Origin: Channa striata
Lineage: Eukaryota > Chordata > Actinopteri > Anabantiformes > Channidae
Length of the DNA: 64,000 nt
Direction of reading: 5' to 3'
NCBI GenBank assembly: GCA_033026295.1
Contig: CM065186.1
Span: forward strand, 19,317,672-19,381,671
The first letter of the stretch is position 1. Each line of letters opens with the position of its first letter. Shown piece after piece: positions 49,673-63,500 of the stretch. The notes below the pieces were generated by a model that was not told the origin of the DNA, searched no databases, and saw nothing but the letters and a program-made list of their open reading frames with translations. The position numbers were made by a program, and so were the translations under genes.

Positions 49673-51947
49673 TCTCTGTGCGAGTTTACGCAATCTTTCC
49701 ATGACCACCTGGGCTCTGCTCAGGAGGTTCAGCTTCCCCCCGCGGTCCGTGGAGGTTAGGTTAATGGAAATCTCACTTGGCTGAATGTAAACGTGACAGC
49801 TTGTCTGTCTGTGTGTCAGGGCTGTGATTTACTGGCCACTTAACAAGTATGTAACCTGCCTTTCACCCAGTGACACTGACTCAGCCAATCCTAAAGTCTT
49901 TTAAGAATAAATGTCTACAGCACACAATAAAAGGATTATCACTGAGTTGAAGCTTTCTGTGTCTTTCATCTACAGGGTTTTGGCTCCATGGCCCACAGTC
50001 TCCAAAAAGATTATTACTAATATTGCTATCAGATCCACAGTGGTGATTGAATAAGTAGATTTGCTCTCTACCTGTATATGCGTGGTAATTAGATAATACT
50101 GTTCAGCCGTAGTCAATCTGACTACAGTGGATGGGTGGGAGATAAAACACAGGACAGTCATCAGTTTGTGTTTTTTACTTTTTATTTTAACCTAATAACT
50201 AACTCAATAAGGAATTAATACTTACGAAACAATAATTTGCAGAAGCAGGAGTCAACTAGCTGCTGGTAAAAACAGATAATGGCCACTGATTGGCGAGATA
50301 ACATTCGAAGCGGATGGTCCCACATTCCTTTTCAAATATTGGTTTCAATTTGTTGTTTTACAATAAGCCACAGGCTGGGTAAGATAGGAAACCGTCTTCA
50401 ACTTTTTTTTAATATTGGCCTTGAGGCTGCTGAGCCTGCAGAGTTTGGTTGTGTGTTCCACCATTGTGGGACCATTTAACCAAAGAACTTTACATACAAT
50501 ACAATACAATATAAATACATAAATGCATAACCATATAATGCCAAACACACATGGCCTACACAGAGTTTCTACTCACAAAAAAATCAAGATTTATCAGCTA
50601 AGTAGTAATTACTATAATGCCTGCAAGTGGCCCAGTGGTGAAAACCTCTACATGTAGTTACCGGTCTCTCAGCCGGAGGTTATTACACTGCAATATATCT
50701 GCAATAATCCCAAACAATAATCTGCAAACAGAAATCCGTCACTAACAATCAGAGGTACAAGTCTATCGCCTACGCTGAGGCTGCAGATGCAGAGCAGCAG
50801 ATGATGTACTTTGCTGTGTGGTGTGCAGATGCATCAAAAGCTACCCAGAATCATCCCATTACCTTATATTATTACAGGATGTGTGTCTAAATGCTTTGTT
50901 GCAGGATCCATTAAGCCTCAGCACCGTACATCATTATTTGATACTATTAAAAAAAAGGCTGTGTCCTTCTCTAGAACTCATTTCATTTTTTGATGGTTGA
51001 ATCCCGAGCTCCAATGGTTAGATCAGTACATACGCCCACAATGTACCAAAAACCATGTCTGTAATTTTCAACCAGTAATCAGTTGGTGATTAATATTCAT
51101 GAAAGTGCAATCTGGAATCAGTCCATTAATACATGTAACTAGTGATCTGCCCGGTGCAGCAGTTAATTGTGTTAACTGCTCTAAGTGTCTGTCAGCATTA
51201 GGCTCAAAATGGCTGCCTCATTATCTCCTCAGAGAAATCAGTTGTCACTCAGCATTGCCAATTACTGTGCTTCATCATCAACATGTGAGGGAGGAGCTGG
51301 GGAAATGTGTCCACTGGCCATTAGAAGGCATGTGGCACAAGGATGCCGGGAAAATCCCCCTCCCCTGCTTTAAAGAAATCACAGGTATCACCGGTAATGT
51401 TCCACATGTAATCAGAAGTTATTCATGAAATGGTCATGGATCAAGCAGTGCTGTACTCTTTCCAGACCTAGATTCATTGAATCTAATGACGAACATACCG
51501 CCTGGCTAACTGGGGTTTTATTTTATTTATTTACTGCAGTTTTTGGATGGCATCCCAGGAGGAGACTGAGACAAAAAACAAATTATGTCTCGAAGAATAC
51601 ATAAAACATAACTGACAATTGTGGTAAGTCTGATCAAAAAGCAGAAGTCAATGAGTGACAGGTGTGGAAATGTGGCTAAACGAAGCAAAGTGCATTTGTC
51701 AAATGTTTGAATATGGAAAATGAACGACTGTGTGACTTCAGGAAGCAAACCCAGCATCCTGTGAACCTGGGTGCTGCATATAGACCCCCACGGGTGCCGA
51801 CTCCTGTCACCTTGAACACAAGTGCCATCCATTCTCCTTCATGACTGATGGGAAGAAGCCAGCCAGAGTAAGAGTGCACACGTGGGTGGAAAAATGCAGT
51901 CTGCAGAAGCAGAAATGGCACTCAGCCTTAATTAGATAAAGGAAAAC

Positions 51948-51948
<1 letters not shown>

Positions 51949-52000
<52 letters not shown>

Positions 52001-52007
52001 GTGTGTG
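51949..52007 (+). repeat. (GT)n microsatellite
   Basis: About 59 bases of GT with two C interruptions; the longest dinucleotide tract in the window. Confidence 0.98.
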
Positions 52008-52147
52008 GACAGAAAGGTACAACATGACAGAGAGAGAAGAAGACAGAGTGTGTTGACAGAGGGACACTGGGGCTCCTAGCTTGCCATCGGCAGTCAGTAA
52101 GTGTGGTTGAAGCCACTGTCACAGTCCATTTCACTGCTGTCCAATGT

Positions 52148-52174
52148 CACACACACACACACACACACACACAC
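52148..52174 (+). repeat. (CA)n microsatellite
   Basis: CA repeat of 27 bases, about 140 bases from the long GT tract and in the complementary orientation. Confidence 0.96.
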
Positions 52175-53259
52175 TAAGACAGCAGAAACATATTTAGAAG
52201 GACTATGATCCAGTGTAAAGTTCTCAATAACAAACAGTAACAAACTAAAGTAATATTCACTGTAAATAATGTGCAAAGACAATTGAAATTGAAACACTCC
52301 ATTAAACATACCTTTGTCATTAACATTACATTCATGTTTTCCTGGATTCTGGAAAATGAGTTGAGTTGAGTAAATGCCCAAAGGATTGTTTCATTAACCC
52401 ATCATCTAAAGTTATTTAGAAACATTTGCTTGTTTGCATGTACTTCCCAAAGTGCAACTGAAAAAGCGAACATTATTATGGATGACACCTTTCATAAGTC
52501 CTGATAAGAACTAAAGCTCGTTTGTAGACAAAATGTAATTGGATGAATTTGATTGACTTTGCATAAGTCTAAAGTCTGAATTGTCATGTGCAAATATTAC
52601 TTATGCAGAACATTAACTGGCTGAAGTTTACATTAGTAATCTTTACCTTCACTTTATATTTTTCAGCAAAAACAAATGGCTGCAACAGCTGGAGCCACTG
52701 TGCACTGTAAAGGAGTGCAAAGACAACGTGTGATGCTGCTCCTCCTTTCTCAAATTCTGCACGTGTCCTAAATTTAGGTTGAGTTATCATTCTTAATATT
52801 ACTGTAAAAAGACAATTTTAGAAAGATCCCTTAATACATTTTCTACAAAAGTCTATTAATGTGCTTTTTTTTTTAAGTTAGGACAATAAGAAAAAGTATC
52901 TTCATTTGTGTGCAGGGTAACTGCTGCAGAATTACAGCAACCTGACAGTTATCTTATTGGAAAAGTAAATTAAGAAAACTAAGTTCCAGACAAACACTAA
53001 CGGGAGAAGAAAAGTGAAACAGAAAACCTATAAATAATTATAATTAGACTGATAATCAAGCCGTGTTTACCAAAGGCTGCTCTGTCAGCTCTCTGTCACC
53101 GGGCCACGGAGAAGTGATTTCACACCTCGTCCCGTGTCCCACTGACCCCATCACTCTGCATGCTGCCAACCATTAATCCCATCTGACTGTCCAACTGAGC
53201 GTGAAGAGACTGAAAAACAAAAGGCCCCCCCACACACAACCGTGTTCACCTCCTGCCCA

Positions 53260-53260
<1 letters not shown>

Positions 53261-53290
<30 letters not shown>
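53261..53290 (+). repeat. (CA)15 microsatellite
   Basis: Uninterrupted CA repeat in a locally C-rich stretch. Confidence 0.97.
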
Positions 53291-53293
<3 letters not shown>

Positions 53294-54159
53294 GTAACGA
53301 AGAAAACTCACACTTCCACTCAGGTAATGTCATTTCCACCACACCCACCTGCACCTCCCACCTCCATCATCTCTCCACATGACGTGTTGCGAAGGAGAGA
53401 GAGGACAAACACTAATCCAAGCGTCACTTTTCTCGTCTTTTCTTCACCTTAACTTTGTCTTAACTTTGAAGCAGAAAGTCTTGTTTAATCTCAGCCAGAC
53501 GCTTGAAGGAAAAGTGAAGGTGAAGAATTAAGAAAAATTAGGTGAGGTCTAAACGCTGGTCAGATGTTTTTGTGATCACAGAGGGAATTCTCTCCTAACA
53601 GCTGCAGGGCTGTATGTTGCCTCCATCTGTAAATCTGACCGTAAATAGTTTACACTGCATATCTGCACATCTGGATTTGTTCTGCTATCGCCTGGTACAG
53701 CTGGTACAGACACTCGCTCACTTGCAGAACTGCTGCAAACCCATAAATGTGTCAGCAACTGTGTTTTGTTGATTTAATCAGTGTGTAATATCCCATACTT
53801 TGGTTTAAATGGTTTGGAATTGCACCACTAGAGAGTTTCTTGGCTGCATCACTCTCTTCTGTCTGCACAGACCGATCCTCATCGTGGTGTGAAGAAGGCG
53901 GCTAAGGGTTCAGTCAGAAATGTGGTTTGTGGAATAATTGTGCTCTATGAATACAGGTTTATGTATTTTTTTCACACCTTCTGGGCTCATCGCATTGCGG
54001 CGGTCATGTTTTCATCCAACAAACCACATGTTCTTTAACACCAACAAAAATATACAGGTAACACTGGATCCCTCCCAATACGACCACAGTGAACACGTTA
54101 CCAAACGTCAGGGACTAAAATTTGTCTTTTAATTTTTTTCCCCACTTTTTATTGGGGAA

Positions 54160-54256
54160 TATTTATTATTATTATTTTATTTAATTATTATTATTATTTT
54201 TTAATTTTTTATTTTATTATCTACTAATTATTATTATTATTATTTTATTTATTAAA
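54160..54256 (+). repeat. TTA-rich simple repeat
   Basis: About 95 bases made of TTA/TTTA units with no G, and C only in one CTACT word; low complexity. Confidence 0.9.
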
Positions 54257-55596
54257 ACAAGTAGTTTCTTTGGAGCTGAATTTGGGTCTCTGCCATGGTA
54301 ATATCCGTGGTTCACTTCAACATCCTGCTGACAACCTCCCTAATTAGTAAATGAAGGCTTCTTTCATTCAAAAAAAGTTGTTGCATCGTGATGTTCAATA
54401 ATATGAACAAAACACACATGAAACAGCAAACATGTAAAAGTATTTATCTATAAGATAAGATCCATGCAGGTTTATCATCTAGCAAAAAATCTGTTGTAAA
54501 TTACTGGGTTTTTGGTCTATCTGAAAAAGAATTTGCCAAAAATTGTCGAAACTCAAGTTTCCAAGACAAGTGTTTTGAGGGTTTGGCAGTTACCTTGGCT
54601 CAGTCAGTATTAAACAGAAAAGCTCATTAAACAGGACGGTTAACATGGGAATAAAGTTACTGGAACTCGATTAAGGAGCCTGACGTCCATGAGTAGCTCC
54701 AAGCAGCTACTAAGCAAAATGGAGCGCCTCCTGTTCGACAGCTCCCATCCCATGTCTTGGCGTTGGGACTTCCTGTTTAGCCAGAACCAACAAAAACAAC
54801 CACAGTCTTCTACCCTCTGCTATCGCTACGACGAATCTATGGGGACGTAAGTTATAACTTCTCTCCTTCGTTGGACGGTGTCTCGGATTGTCTGACTTTG
54901 CATTTGCCTGCACAACAATCACCCCTTGAGGACGACAGAGTGATTCTTGCGTGTTGAATGGGTCGACTGACACTGTCAAAGTACTGTAATGGCGACAGAA
55001 GTACAACGTTAAAATAGACTGAGGCATGCCCACACTGCCCCAGCGAGCTCACACCTTTATTTCTTACGTCATATTTTCAGCATTTTTGAAGCGATGATTG
55101 CATCATTATATTTCCAAACTGGTGAAAGCTGCCTGTGTAATATTAAAGTTGAATGCCAAGCCTCTGTAAACAAAAGACAAACTGCTGTACAGCCATCTCC
55201 AAACCCCAGCAGTCGGCCTATTAGGATGCACGCTGACTTCCTCACTAGATGAATTCATGGCTGCCGAGGAGCTGCTAAGGAGCTGCACCCACGCTGTCGT
55301 ACGCTTCCCTCTTGTTGCCTCTCACCTCGACACAACATGCAGCAAATGAGTGTGGGATGAGCTTAGTTGGAAAAAGTTTGCGATAAACGGCTGCGTGGGC
55401 AGTGTTGGAGGCGCAGTAAGTTGAACAATCATCCTCGGAGTAGATGTGCCGCTCTGACTGACAGAGGCCAGCCTGTTTGTGGCTTAAGGCTCTCCACTCC
55501 AAACTGCATATCCACAGTTCCTTTTTTAAAGGTGAAAAAGCAAACTTGAGATAAAGGCAGCACAGGGTCAGTGTCAAAGCTCCGCGGAGTGATGTA

Positions 55597-55616
55597 ACAC
55601 ACACACACACACACAC
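55597..55616 (+). repeat. (AC)10 microsatellite
   Basis: Uninterrupted AC repeat. Confidence 0.93.
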
Positions 55617-58600
55617 GGGTCCAAAGCTCGTCTGCTGCTTTCCTGCTTTAAACCGTAGTCACACAGACAAAAGAGGGAATTCTTTGTCCATTGTTTCAAC
55701 TTTCCAGGTGCAACATTTTTATGTGCTATCAGTAACAATACTGTATTCAAATGTTCCTCTGTAACATTAGCCATGATATTTAAAATACAAAAAGTATTTT
55801 AAGTAACTATGAAAATATTGTTTTATACTGACTGATGGATTCAAGTAACAACCTGTTACACTTGCAATTATAATGTGAATAACTTTACTCACTGCTGTCT
55901 TGCTTCTGAACAGTAGCTATAGTAAATATTTGACTTAGAAAAAAAAAAATTTAACGTAGCAGAGCAAAATGGAACTACTTCAGTAATGAAGTTCCTTTCT
56001 GGCCCCTGCACAGCACTGTGGCGGCTGGGATTGGCTTGAGTCCCCGTGACACTGAAAATAAAAGGTGCAGCATAAATTGCCAGATTTCACAACAGTCTTT
56101 GAAAACATTAGTGATACTACATTGTTCTTTCATGTATTAAGTTTCAAGGAATTGTTTAATAATTCACGAGGCAACAGTGGAATTCATTGTTTGAAATGCA
56201 ACTTTAAAAATTATTGGCAGGGCTTTGCACTTTTTTTAAAATTTCAAATTTAAACATTGTCTATCCTTCTATTTTACACCCACGGTCATAATGTAAATGA
56301 CGCATGAATTTGGTTCGGATTCATCACAAACTATGGGCCGTGTAGGCCACAGCTCACAATTTAGGGTGAGTGCACAGCTCCCTGACAGAACGGCTGCAGC
56401 TCAGCCATCTGACTGTCAGGTACTGTATGAATGACTATATCCAGCTCATTCCACAGAACCTCGAGTTTAAACAGATTTCCTTTGTTTGAATGTGTTCTGC
56501 TGCAGATTTACGTAGCTGCTCAGGGTCATTGTTTTGCTGCATAACTCAGCTCCTGCAGCACTTTAGCTGCCGTTCTGACATTATCCTGCGAGGTATCCTG
56601 ATAAAACTGGAAAGTGCTTTCCAAGCTGTCCAGTTCAACACTTGAAGATGTATCGAACAGCATACGGTATTCAAATGTTAATGTGTTTTTACAAGAGGGA
56701 CTAGTTGTTACCAATTAAAACATATATGTGCTTGAACAAAACCTGTATTTGTATGTTATATCAAAATTTTGTTTGTTCATTAATTTGATTTTGATGATGA
56801 TGTGACCATATGTCAAGACCCAATTAGGAATAAATTAATTTCAATTACTAATTAAATTAACAATTCAAAATTCCTTACATTCTGCCAGTTAGTTCCTAAT
56901 ATGAGTGCATTATTTTGAAAATGACAATAAATGACAGATAGTGACTGCTAGCAAAGAAGAGGAAAAGACTATAATGACCACCAAAAAAACAATCCTGAAT
57001 ACACAGGGGACAGACAAAGAGGTGGCAGAAGCAGAAAAACCCAATACCCAAATACAATCCAAATACAATCAACCTGAGCAAAGACGTTTGAGAGAATATT
57101 GAAATGATCGTATTTACTGAAGCAAAAAGGTGATGTAATACCAACTAGACCTGCAGAAAAAAGGATTTCCCCTTTTAAGAGACCTGTCTACAAATGGAGA
57201 AGACCTGGAACAACGGTGAACCTACAAGTGTGCAGGATTCCAAAAGGAGTCCAAAAGGACAATGACAGCTTATCCAGGTAGTTAACAAAAAAGATCAGAG
57301 AAAACTTTATGTGCAAAAATGCAGGAACTCCACTAGGAAACAATGTATTGTAAACACTGCTGAACTTCATTGCTGTCAAAACATCTGTAAAATATATGAA
57401 GTGGGGTAAAGTGTAGGAAATTTTGTGGACTAAAATACTTGAGTACTTATGTATAATGTGTTTGAGTAGATGCACTTGAGCATGCTCTCACTAGACCAGA
57501 ACACACCGTACCATCAACTAAAAGTCTAAAATGATCCTGGTTTGTTATGATTTTTTTTTTATATTATTATTGTTATGAGTGTTGCGTCATTACGTAACAT
57601 AATAGATGATGTATGTGTAATCACAGTGTCCTGCTGCATGACCCAACTTCTTTATCAGAAACCCACATGACAGAATTGTAGATTTTTTACTTCCAGTACA
57701 TGTGTAATATTGTCGAAATTGAAATGTTCGACAAATATATATATATATATTTATTTATTTTATTTTATTTTTTTTTTCTGTTTCTCAAATCTATTGTTAG
57801 GGAACGATTTCTGCTGGTCAAGGAGCTGATGAGACTTTTGCCAGCTTTTAAAAGTGAAGTCTGCAGACGAACATGACGGTGCTTGTTGGTGCAGTTACAC
57901 AAGCAGCAGGTCAGAGGATAAATGCATCCACAGGTAGGATGAAGCAGCATGTTCACAACAGTGAACGTTGAAGGAATTTACATGAAAGCAATTAAATGAA
58001 AGAATGTCAAGTTCATTCTTGATGCGCAAATAAAACCCAGCAATATCTTTGTCCTATAAAAAAATCTTTGTAAAAAGATCAGAGGAGTCTTCAGCTGTGA
58101 AAAATAGAACGAAAACTCAGCTTCACTGCAAAAACATGAGCCTTGTCCACAGCAAAGCTCTTATCTGTATGCTGAGCTTGTTTTATCATTGTTTGCCAGA
58201 ATGCATTTGACGTGCACGTGGGTGAATATACGTACGCGACTGTGTGTGTGTCCATGTGATGAGGGGTTTTACAAGCCGAGACAAACAGCGCTGATCCGGA
58301 TTGTTGGAAATAAAAAACATTTCATTTTCATGGCCCTGAATCCCTTTGACCTTGCTTTGTGCAAATTCTCCTCTTGCTGCACTCTTCCTGGATTGTTCCA
58401 CTGTTATTATTGTTGTTCCTTCTTTTTTCCTTTTTTTTTGGGGCTGCTTATAAATAAAAGATAATGATGGTCCCCCGGGCAAAAGAGGGCAGAATTTAAT
58501 TCTAACAGAGATTTAACTGAGATTTACTTTGTGTTCAGTTGTGTGTGTGTGTGTGGGTGGGTGTTTAGAGAGGAGTGTAGTCTGTGAGAAAAGAATTAAT

Positions 58601-59046
58601 GGCCCCATAAACAAAATGAAAATCAATTATGTGACTGAATTGTTTTCGTAAAACTAAAGTGAGAGTAGGAGGGAACGTCTGAGGCCTTTCTTCATAAGGT
58701 GATGGAAAGGAGGGCGGCACAGGGGGGAAGTGGGTCACAACAGTCCATATGTGAAAGGCCAAATCCAAGCATCTCGGTATCCATCGTCCTCACCATCGTT
58801 TTAGTTTATAGGTTTATAGGTTTGGAGTGAAATCCAAAATTATTGGCTTTCACAGGTGAACCAGGGAAATAAGCTTGAAGTGCCGATTAGACCATGTAGC
58901 TTTCGTTCGCCACCCAGAGCCACGTCACATAGGCGGCTGTCAGTGTGCCAGCTGAGATATGACACGATCACAGGATTGTTCCTTGATTTTTTTTATTGCA
59001 TTGTCTTGTGTTTATTTCTCCACCATCAGTTCGACTTTGGCCGTTA
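55617..59046. other. non-coding, no recognised feature besides simple repeats
   Basis: No motif-bearing frame or interspersed repeat recognised; A/T-rich around 55.9, 56.8 and 57.7 kb. Confidence 0.5.
57730..57778 (+). repeat. AT / TTTA / poly-T simple repeat
   Basis: ATATATATATAT followed by TTTATTTATTTTATTTTATT and a T run. Confidence 0.9.
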
Positions 59047-60235
59047 AGATAAGATAAGACTTTAATAATTCCACAGTGGGGAAAACACAGAATCTGCACA
59101 GAACAATGTGCATTTTTAGTTTAACTAAAGGAAAAGAAAAAAACAAAAAAAAAACATCATTATTAACTGTGCAGAAAAAGGCATTTAAAAATTAAATTTA
59201 AAAAGGATAATATGAATATACACATATTAACATTGGAAAATGTAACAGATGAGTATTGCACATCTGGTTTATTGCACAATAAATAAGAATATACTAAGTA
59301 AAATTGCACATTGTGTGTCACTGCAGTGACACATTAAATAGTCTTATGTCTGTGGGGAGGAAGGATCGACGGTCGCCTCCTTCCTGCACTGTTGGTGTAA
59401 CAGTCTAGTACTGAAGGAGCTGCTCAGAGCCTCCACAGTGTGGTGCAGGGGGTTGGAGGGGTTTTCCATGACGGATGTTAGTTTGGCCAACATCCTTCTG
59501 TCCGCCACCTCCTTGATGGAATCCAATGTGCAGCCCAGGACAGAGCCAGCCCTCTTAACCAGCTTGTTCAGTCTCTTCCTGTCTCTGTCCGTGCTGCTCC
59601 CAGCCCAGCACACAACACCATAGAGGACTGCTGAGGCCACCACAGTGTCATAAAATGTCCGTAACAGCTCCCTGCACACACCAGAGGACCTCAGTCTCCT
59701 CAGCAGGTAGAAGCGACACTGGCCCTTTCTGTACAGAGAGTCTGTGTTGTTCGTCCAGTCCAGTTTTTTGTTTAGGTGGACACCCAGGTATTTAAAGGTG
59801 TGAGCCCTGGATGCTCCCCGGTGTATGTGGTGGAAGGTTTCGTCTGAAGTCAAGCACTAACTCCTTTGTCTTACTGTTGTTCAGGAACAAATAATCGTTC
59901 TCACACCAGTCCACAAAGTCCGAGTTGACCCCCCTGTATTCCAGTACACAGCCAACATCAGAGAACTTCTGCAGGTGACAGAGGTGGGAGTTGTACTGTA
60001 CTGTAGTCTGACGTGTAGAGTGTGAAAGAAAAGGGGAGAGCACCGTCCCTTGAGGTGCCCCCGTGCTGCAGAACCCACATCTGACACACAGTCCCGCAGC
60101 CTCACGAACCGTGAGGTAGTTGATGGTCCAAGGTCCAAGCCTGCCACCTCCAGCTTCCCCCTCAGCAGCGATGGCTGGATGGTGTTACCAAGTGACTGCA
60201 CTTCCCAGCCTTCCACTTCAGCTGTTTATCCCTGA
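59047..60235 (-). mobile_element. non-LTR retrotransposon (second LINE family), 5'-truncated RT relic
   Basis: Read on the minus strand from 60235, fragments in shifting frames spell LLRGKLEVAGLD, WTINYLT, RFVRLRDCVSDVG, then GAPQGTVLSPF and YNSHLCHLQKFSDVG where an intact copy has the FSDD catalytic motif, then VDWCENDYLFLNNSKTKELV. From 59853 to 59344 a long frame covers the C-terminal region: HTFKYLGVHLNKKLDWT, LLRTFYDTVVASAVLYGVVC, AGSVLGCTLDSIKEVADRRM and ALSSSFSTRLL. The end is TTATTAAAGTCTTATCTTATCTT. The family is common in teleosts; I would place it near Rex1/CR1-type LINEs but the subfamily is uncertain. The active-site loss, frameshifts and a small deletion after FSDV make it non-functional. 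Confidence 0.88.
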
Positions 60236-60590
60236 CTCCTTAAGTGACACTTCAGCTCCTTTCTGATGCTTATGCTTCAGCTATCTCCTGAGCTTCCGGC
60301 ATCACCTGAAATGTCAACTGCTTTCGTCTTGCTCTTCAAATAAATGTTCAACTGCCGTCAACACTTACACACCAACTGACATTTCAGGCACTTTTATGGC
60401 TTAAAAACCGACAGATGTTTCAGCTCTTTCAAATATTAGTTGCCTTAACTTCTTAGATACACCTGATGATGCAACGCCTGCGGGGTTTAAACTTTGGGTC
60501 CAAATGCTTTTAGCGCTGACACGTCAAATTATTTCAGCTATTTTAAGCTCTCACAAGTGACGTAAAACCTTTTCAGTGCTCCTGCTTTGC
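60222..60590 (+). repeat. degenerate TTCAGC-type tandem repeat
   Basis: Variants of (C/T)TTCAGCT followed by five to ten pyrimidine-rich bases recur at about 60215, 60248, 60271, 60416 and 60532, with weaker relatives (TTTCAGGCAC, TGTCAACTGC) between them. The spacing is irregular. It looks like an old, decayed minisatellite abutting the 5' truncation point of the LINE. Confidence 0.45.
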
Positions 60591-63500
60591 CTCTCACTCG
60601 AACTCCTTTACATGTTGCAGCTTTAAGGACTGGCTCCATGAATATTCATGTGGCCTCATATGGTTCAGTAATACATGTAAAGGATATCAATGGTATTAAA
60701 CTTTCCTCTGCCTTATTTATTTATTTATTTTTATCACAGTATAACTTCAGTTGCAGATATTGTGTAGGAACTCAAAATGACAGGCTGCGGAGGATCATGT
60801 GGACCAAAAGACAACCTCCACCATCAAAACAACTAGATGTTGTGATCTGGAGCAACGTTCTAGCAAAAAAGCTGGACGCACGTATAGTAACTACATGTCT
60901 CTACAGGTGCTGGAAATCCTCAGGAATGAGAACCAACTGCCCTATTTCCTAAAAATTTAATTTGATCATCTCTAATCTTTCGAATGCATGTGTTCAACTG
61001 TTCAATGTGTTAGTACTTAGGTGATTATCTGCAAGAATCACAAAGTGATTCATGGATCACGTGTGATCGTCCACTAAAGCCCCTTTCAGACATGCACTGG
61101 AATTCTGACACTATTCTGACGTGTTTAGGACGAGGGGGATGAGTAAACTAACATGTCTGTAAACTAACAGTGAGACGTTTTCAACGTCATCTGGAATTAT
61201 CCTTTGATAATGCTAATGTTTGAAAATGTTCGTATTATGTGCATGAGCTTGTGCGCACAGCCAATGATGGTGAATCATTTGGAGGATTAAAAATGATGTA
61301 GTGGGCATGTTCATGACACTTCTATCACTTCACTCCCAAATAGTTGAAAGATCAAACGATTTCCTAAATTTTAATTTTAAATTAAAAGATTTGTGTGCCC
61401 CGATCTCGCACAGATTTCAGACATGGGGACTCTTCTCCACCAGGAAATCTCCAGCTGTGAGTTGCTTGTCTGAAAGGCCGCTCCGGATATTGTCAGAGGC
61501 TGAATTCTCCTAACATTGTCCAGAGTCCATGTCTGAAAGAGGCTGAAATGTCCTAATTCAATGAGATTTTGTATTTAAACACTCTATCATGTGGCTGAGA
61601 CCAAAGCTCAGCAACAACTGATTTTTGTTGTGGTACGACCTCCACTGTTTTGGCTTTTGTTTCAACCAGCTGGTGGCTGATGCCGGCACTCCGTTCATCA
61701 GGGGTCACAATGATGGATGTTTGATTTAGCAAAGGGGGGTGGGGCTTTTGTATGTTAAAGTTCAAATGAAACCAGTTGACTTCAGGTTCACCAGAACAAG
61801 CCACACCACCCTCTTTGGATTCTTTATCAACCACATTCACTGTGACAGACCAGAGTAACTGCAGAGGCTCACAAACGTTTCACACTTTTCCTGTCACCTC
61901 CTCTTAATTTGCCTCATCTTCACAGTTTTTAGAGTTAGGTGGGTAAACAAACATGAACATTTGTAGTTCACAAGTTCTGTGGTTCCTGAATGTTTTTCTT
62001 TTCTTACGTACTGCATTATATTTTTGATGCATGGACGAAAGTGTCTTCTAACGGAGGGACAATCTCGCATGCTTGTTACATTCAAACAAGGCTAGAGAAA
62101 AACTGTGATCCACAACCTTTCTCGAACCCTGGGTGTTGTGACAGTCTAAACTGGTGCATTGGATTCTGTACTGCAAAATCCGACAACCGTGAACACAACA
62201 GTGCCTACCCCCACTGTTTTCAGCTAAACCTCCACCACCCTCTGAACCAACCGTTCCTCTCTGCCAGCTCCCATATGTTGTTCACCACCTCTACTCTCCA
62301 TTTCTATGTGCAGCACTTTAATAACCACCACATCCCAACCCATTCGCATGCACAAACACACATAGGCAACCCAGCCTGGCTCAAGCTCAGCGGCATATCA
62401 GCAGCTGGAGTAGATCCGCTGACCCTTGCTTGTATTCGGTGTGACTGCTAAGGCCCAGGATAAGCGATCCGTAAGCCCTCCTGCCTATTACCAGTGTGTT
62501 TCTTCCCCAGCCTCCATCCTCAGCTGCCATATCCCCTGTGACAGGTTTTCAAGCTTTCTAAAGTATTACCATCATCCCTTGTTGTTTTTTCAACCTTGGA
62601 AAAGAATATGCCGAGTTTTTGGAGGATTGTCATGTCACTCAACTTAGCTGAGAAGTGAGGAGAATGCAGCCTGCAAAAACCGCCTGCTTTTCCCAAGGGA
62701 CATTATTATCCCGGGAGAAATGGGAAAAGGCAAGTTAAAGAACAAATTGAGTCCATTTATTAGAACTGAAAATAACACTAAATGCATTTTAAGAATCGAC
62801 CAAATTCAGATTTGTTTTTCATAAAATCCCTTTTCTGTGTCCTTAAAGTGCGAGTCTCAGCCGCAGTAGGTTGTGCGTCTCGTAGGTCTGCTTGAGTAAC
62901 CACTAGCATGTGCAGCAGCGTGTTACTCACAGAAGCAATGCATGCTTGAGACCTTTGCGCCCAGCTTCCACGGCAGTGGATGCAAACGAGAGAGCGGTGG
63001 AGGAATGAAAGCAACGCTCCGGGTCTTCGTGAATTTCTGTGTGTGCATTTCGGATGAACTAGTAGGACTGTTGTAAACCTCCCCGTCTCCTGTGAATTGG
63101 GTTCACAAGTGATTTAACATTCAGTAGCAGAGGGCAGGCAGCAAGTAGTATGACATTCATCACACAGTGAGCAGCTTACTGTGCAAACTATGAAGCCGTT
63201 GTACACTAAGAAACGAACAACTTGGTTTTTATCTTGACCTTCTGCCAAATAAATGTTTTCATAATTTATATTTACTTATTTATGTTTTTTTTTTTATTTG
63301 ATCGGGGCATCAGTTCCAGAACTGTCTAGGGATCAGTCAGTGGCTGATAATAACATGATTTTGCGCGTGTGATGATTTCTTCACTATATTAAGGTTGAAA
63401 TACATTAGCAATGGATACTTTGAGGATTTAGTCATTTCTCTGAGTCGATTTTGGTCACTTACTTTTCAATAATCCACAAAAGTAACAGTGCACCCTGTAA

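Noticed and set aside
59438..59623. Plus-strand open frame over the LINE C-terminus
   Set aside because: Antisense shadow of the minus-strand reverse-transcriptase frame.
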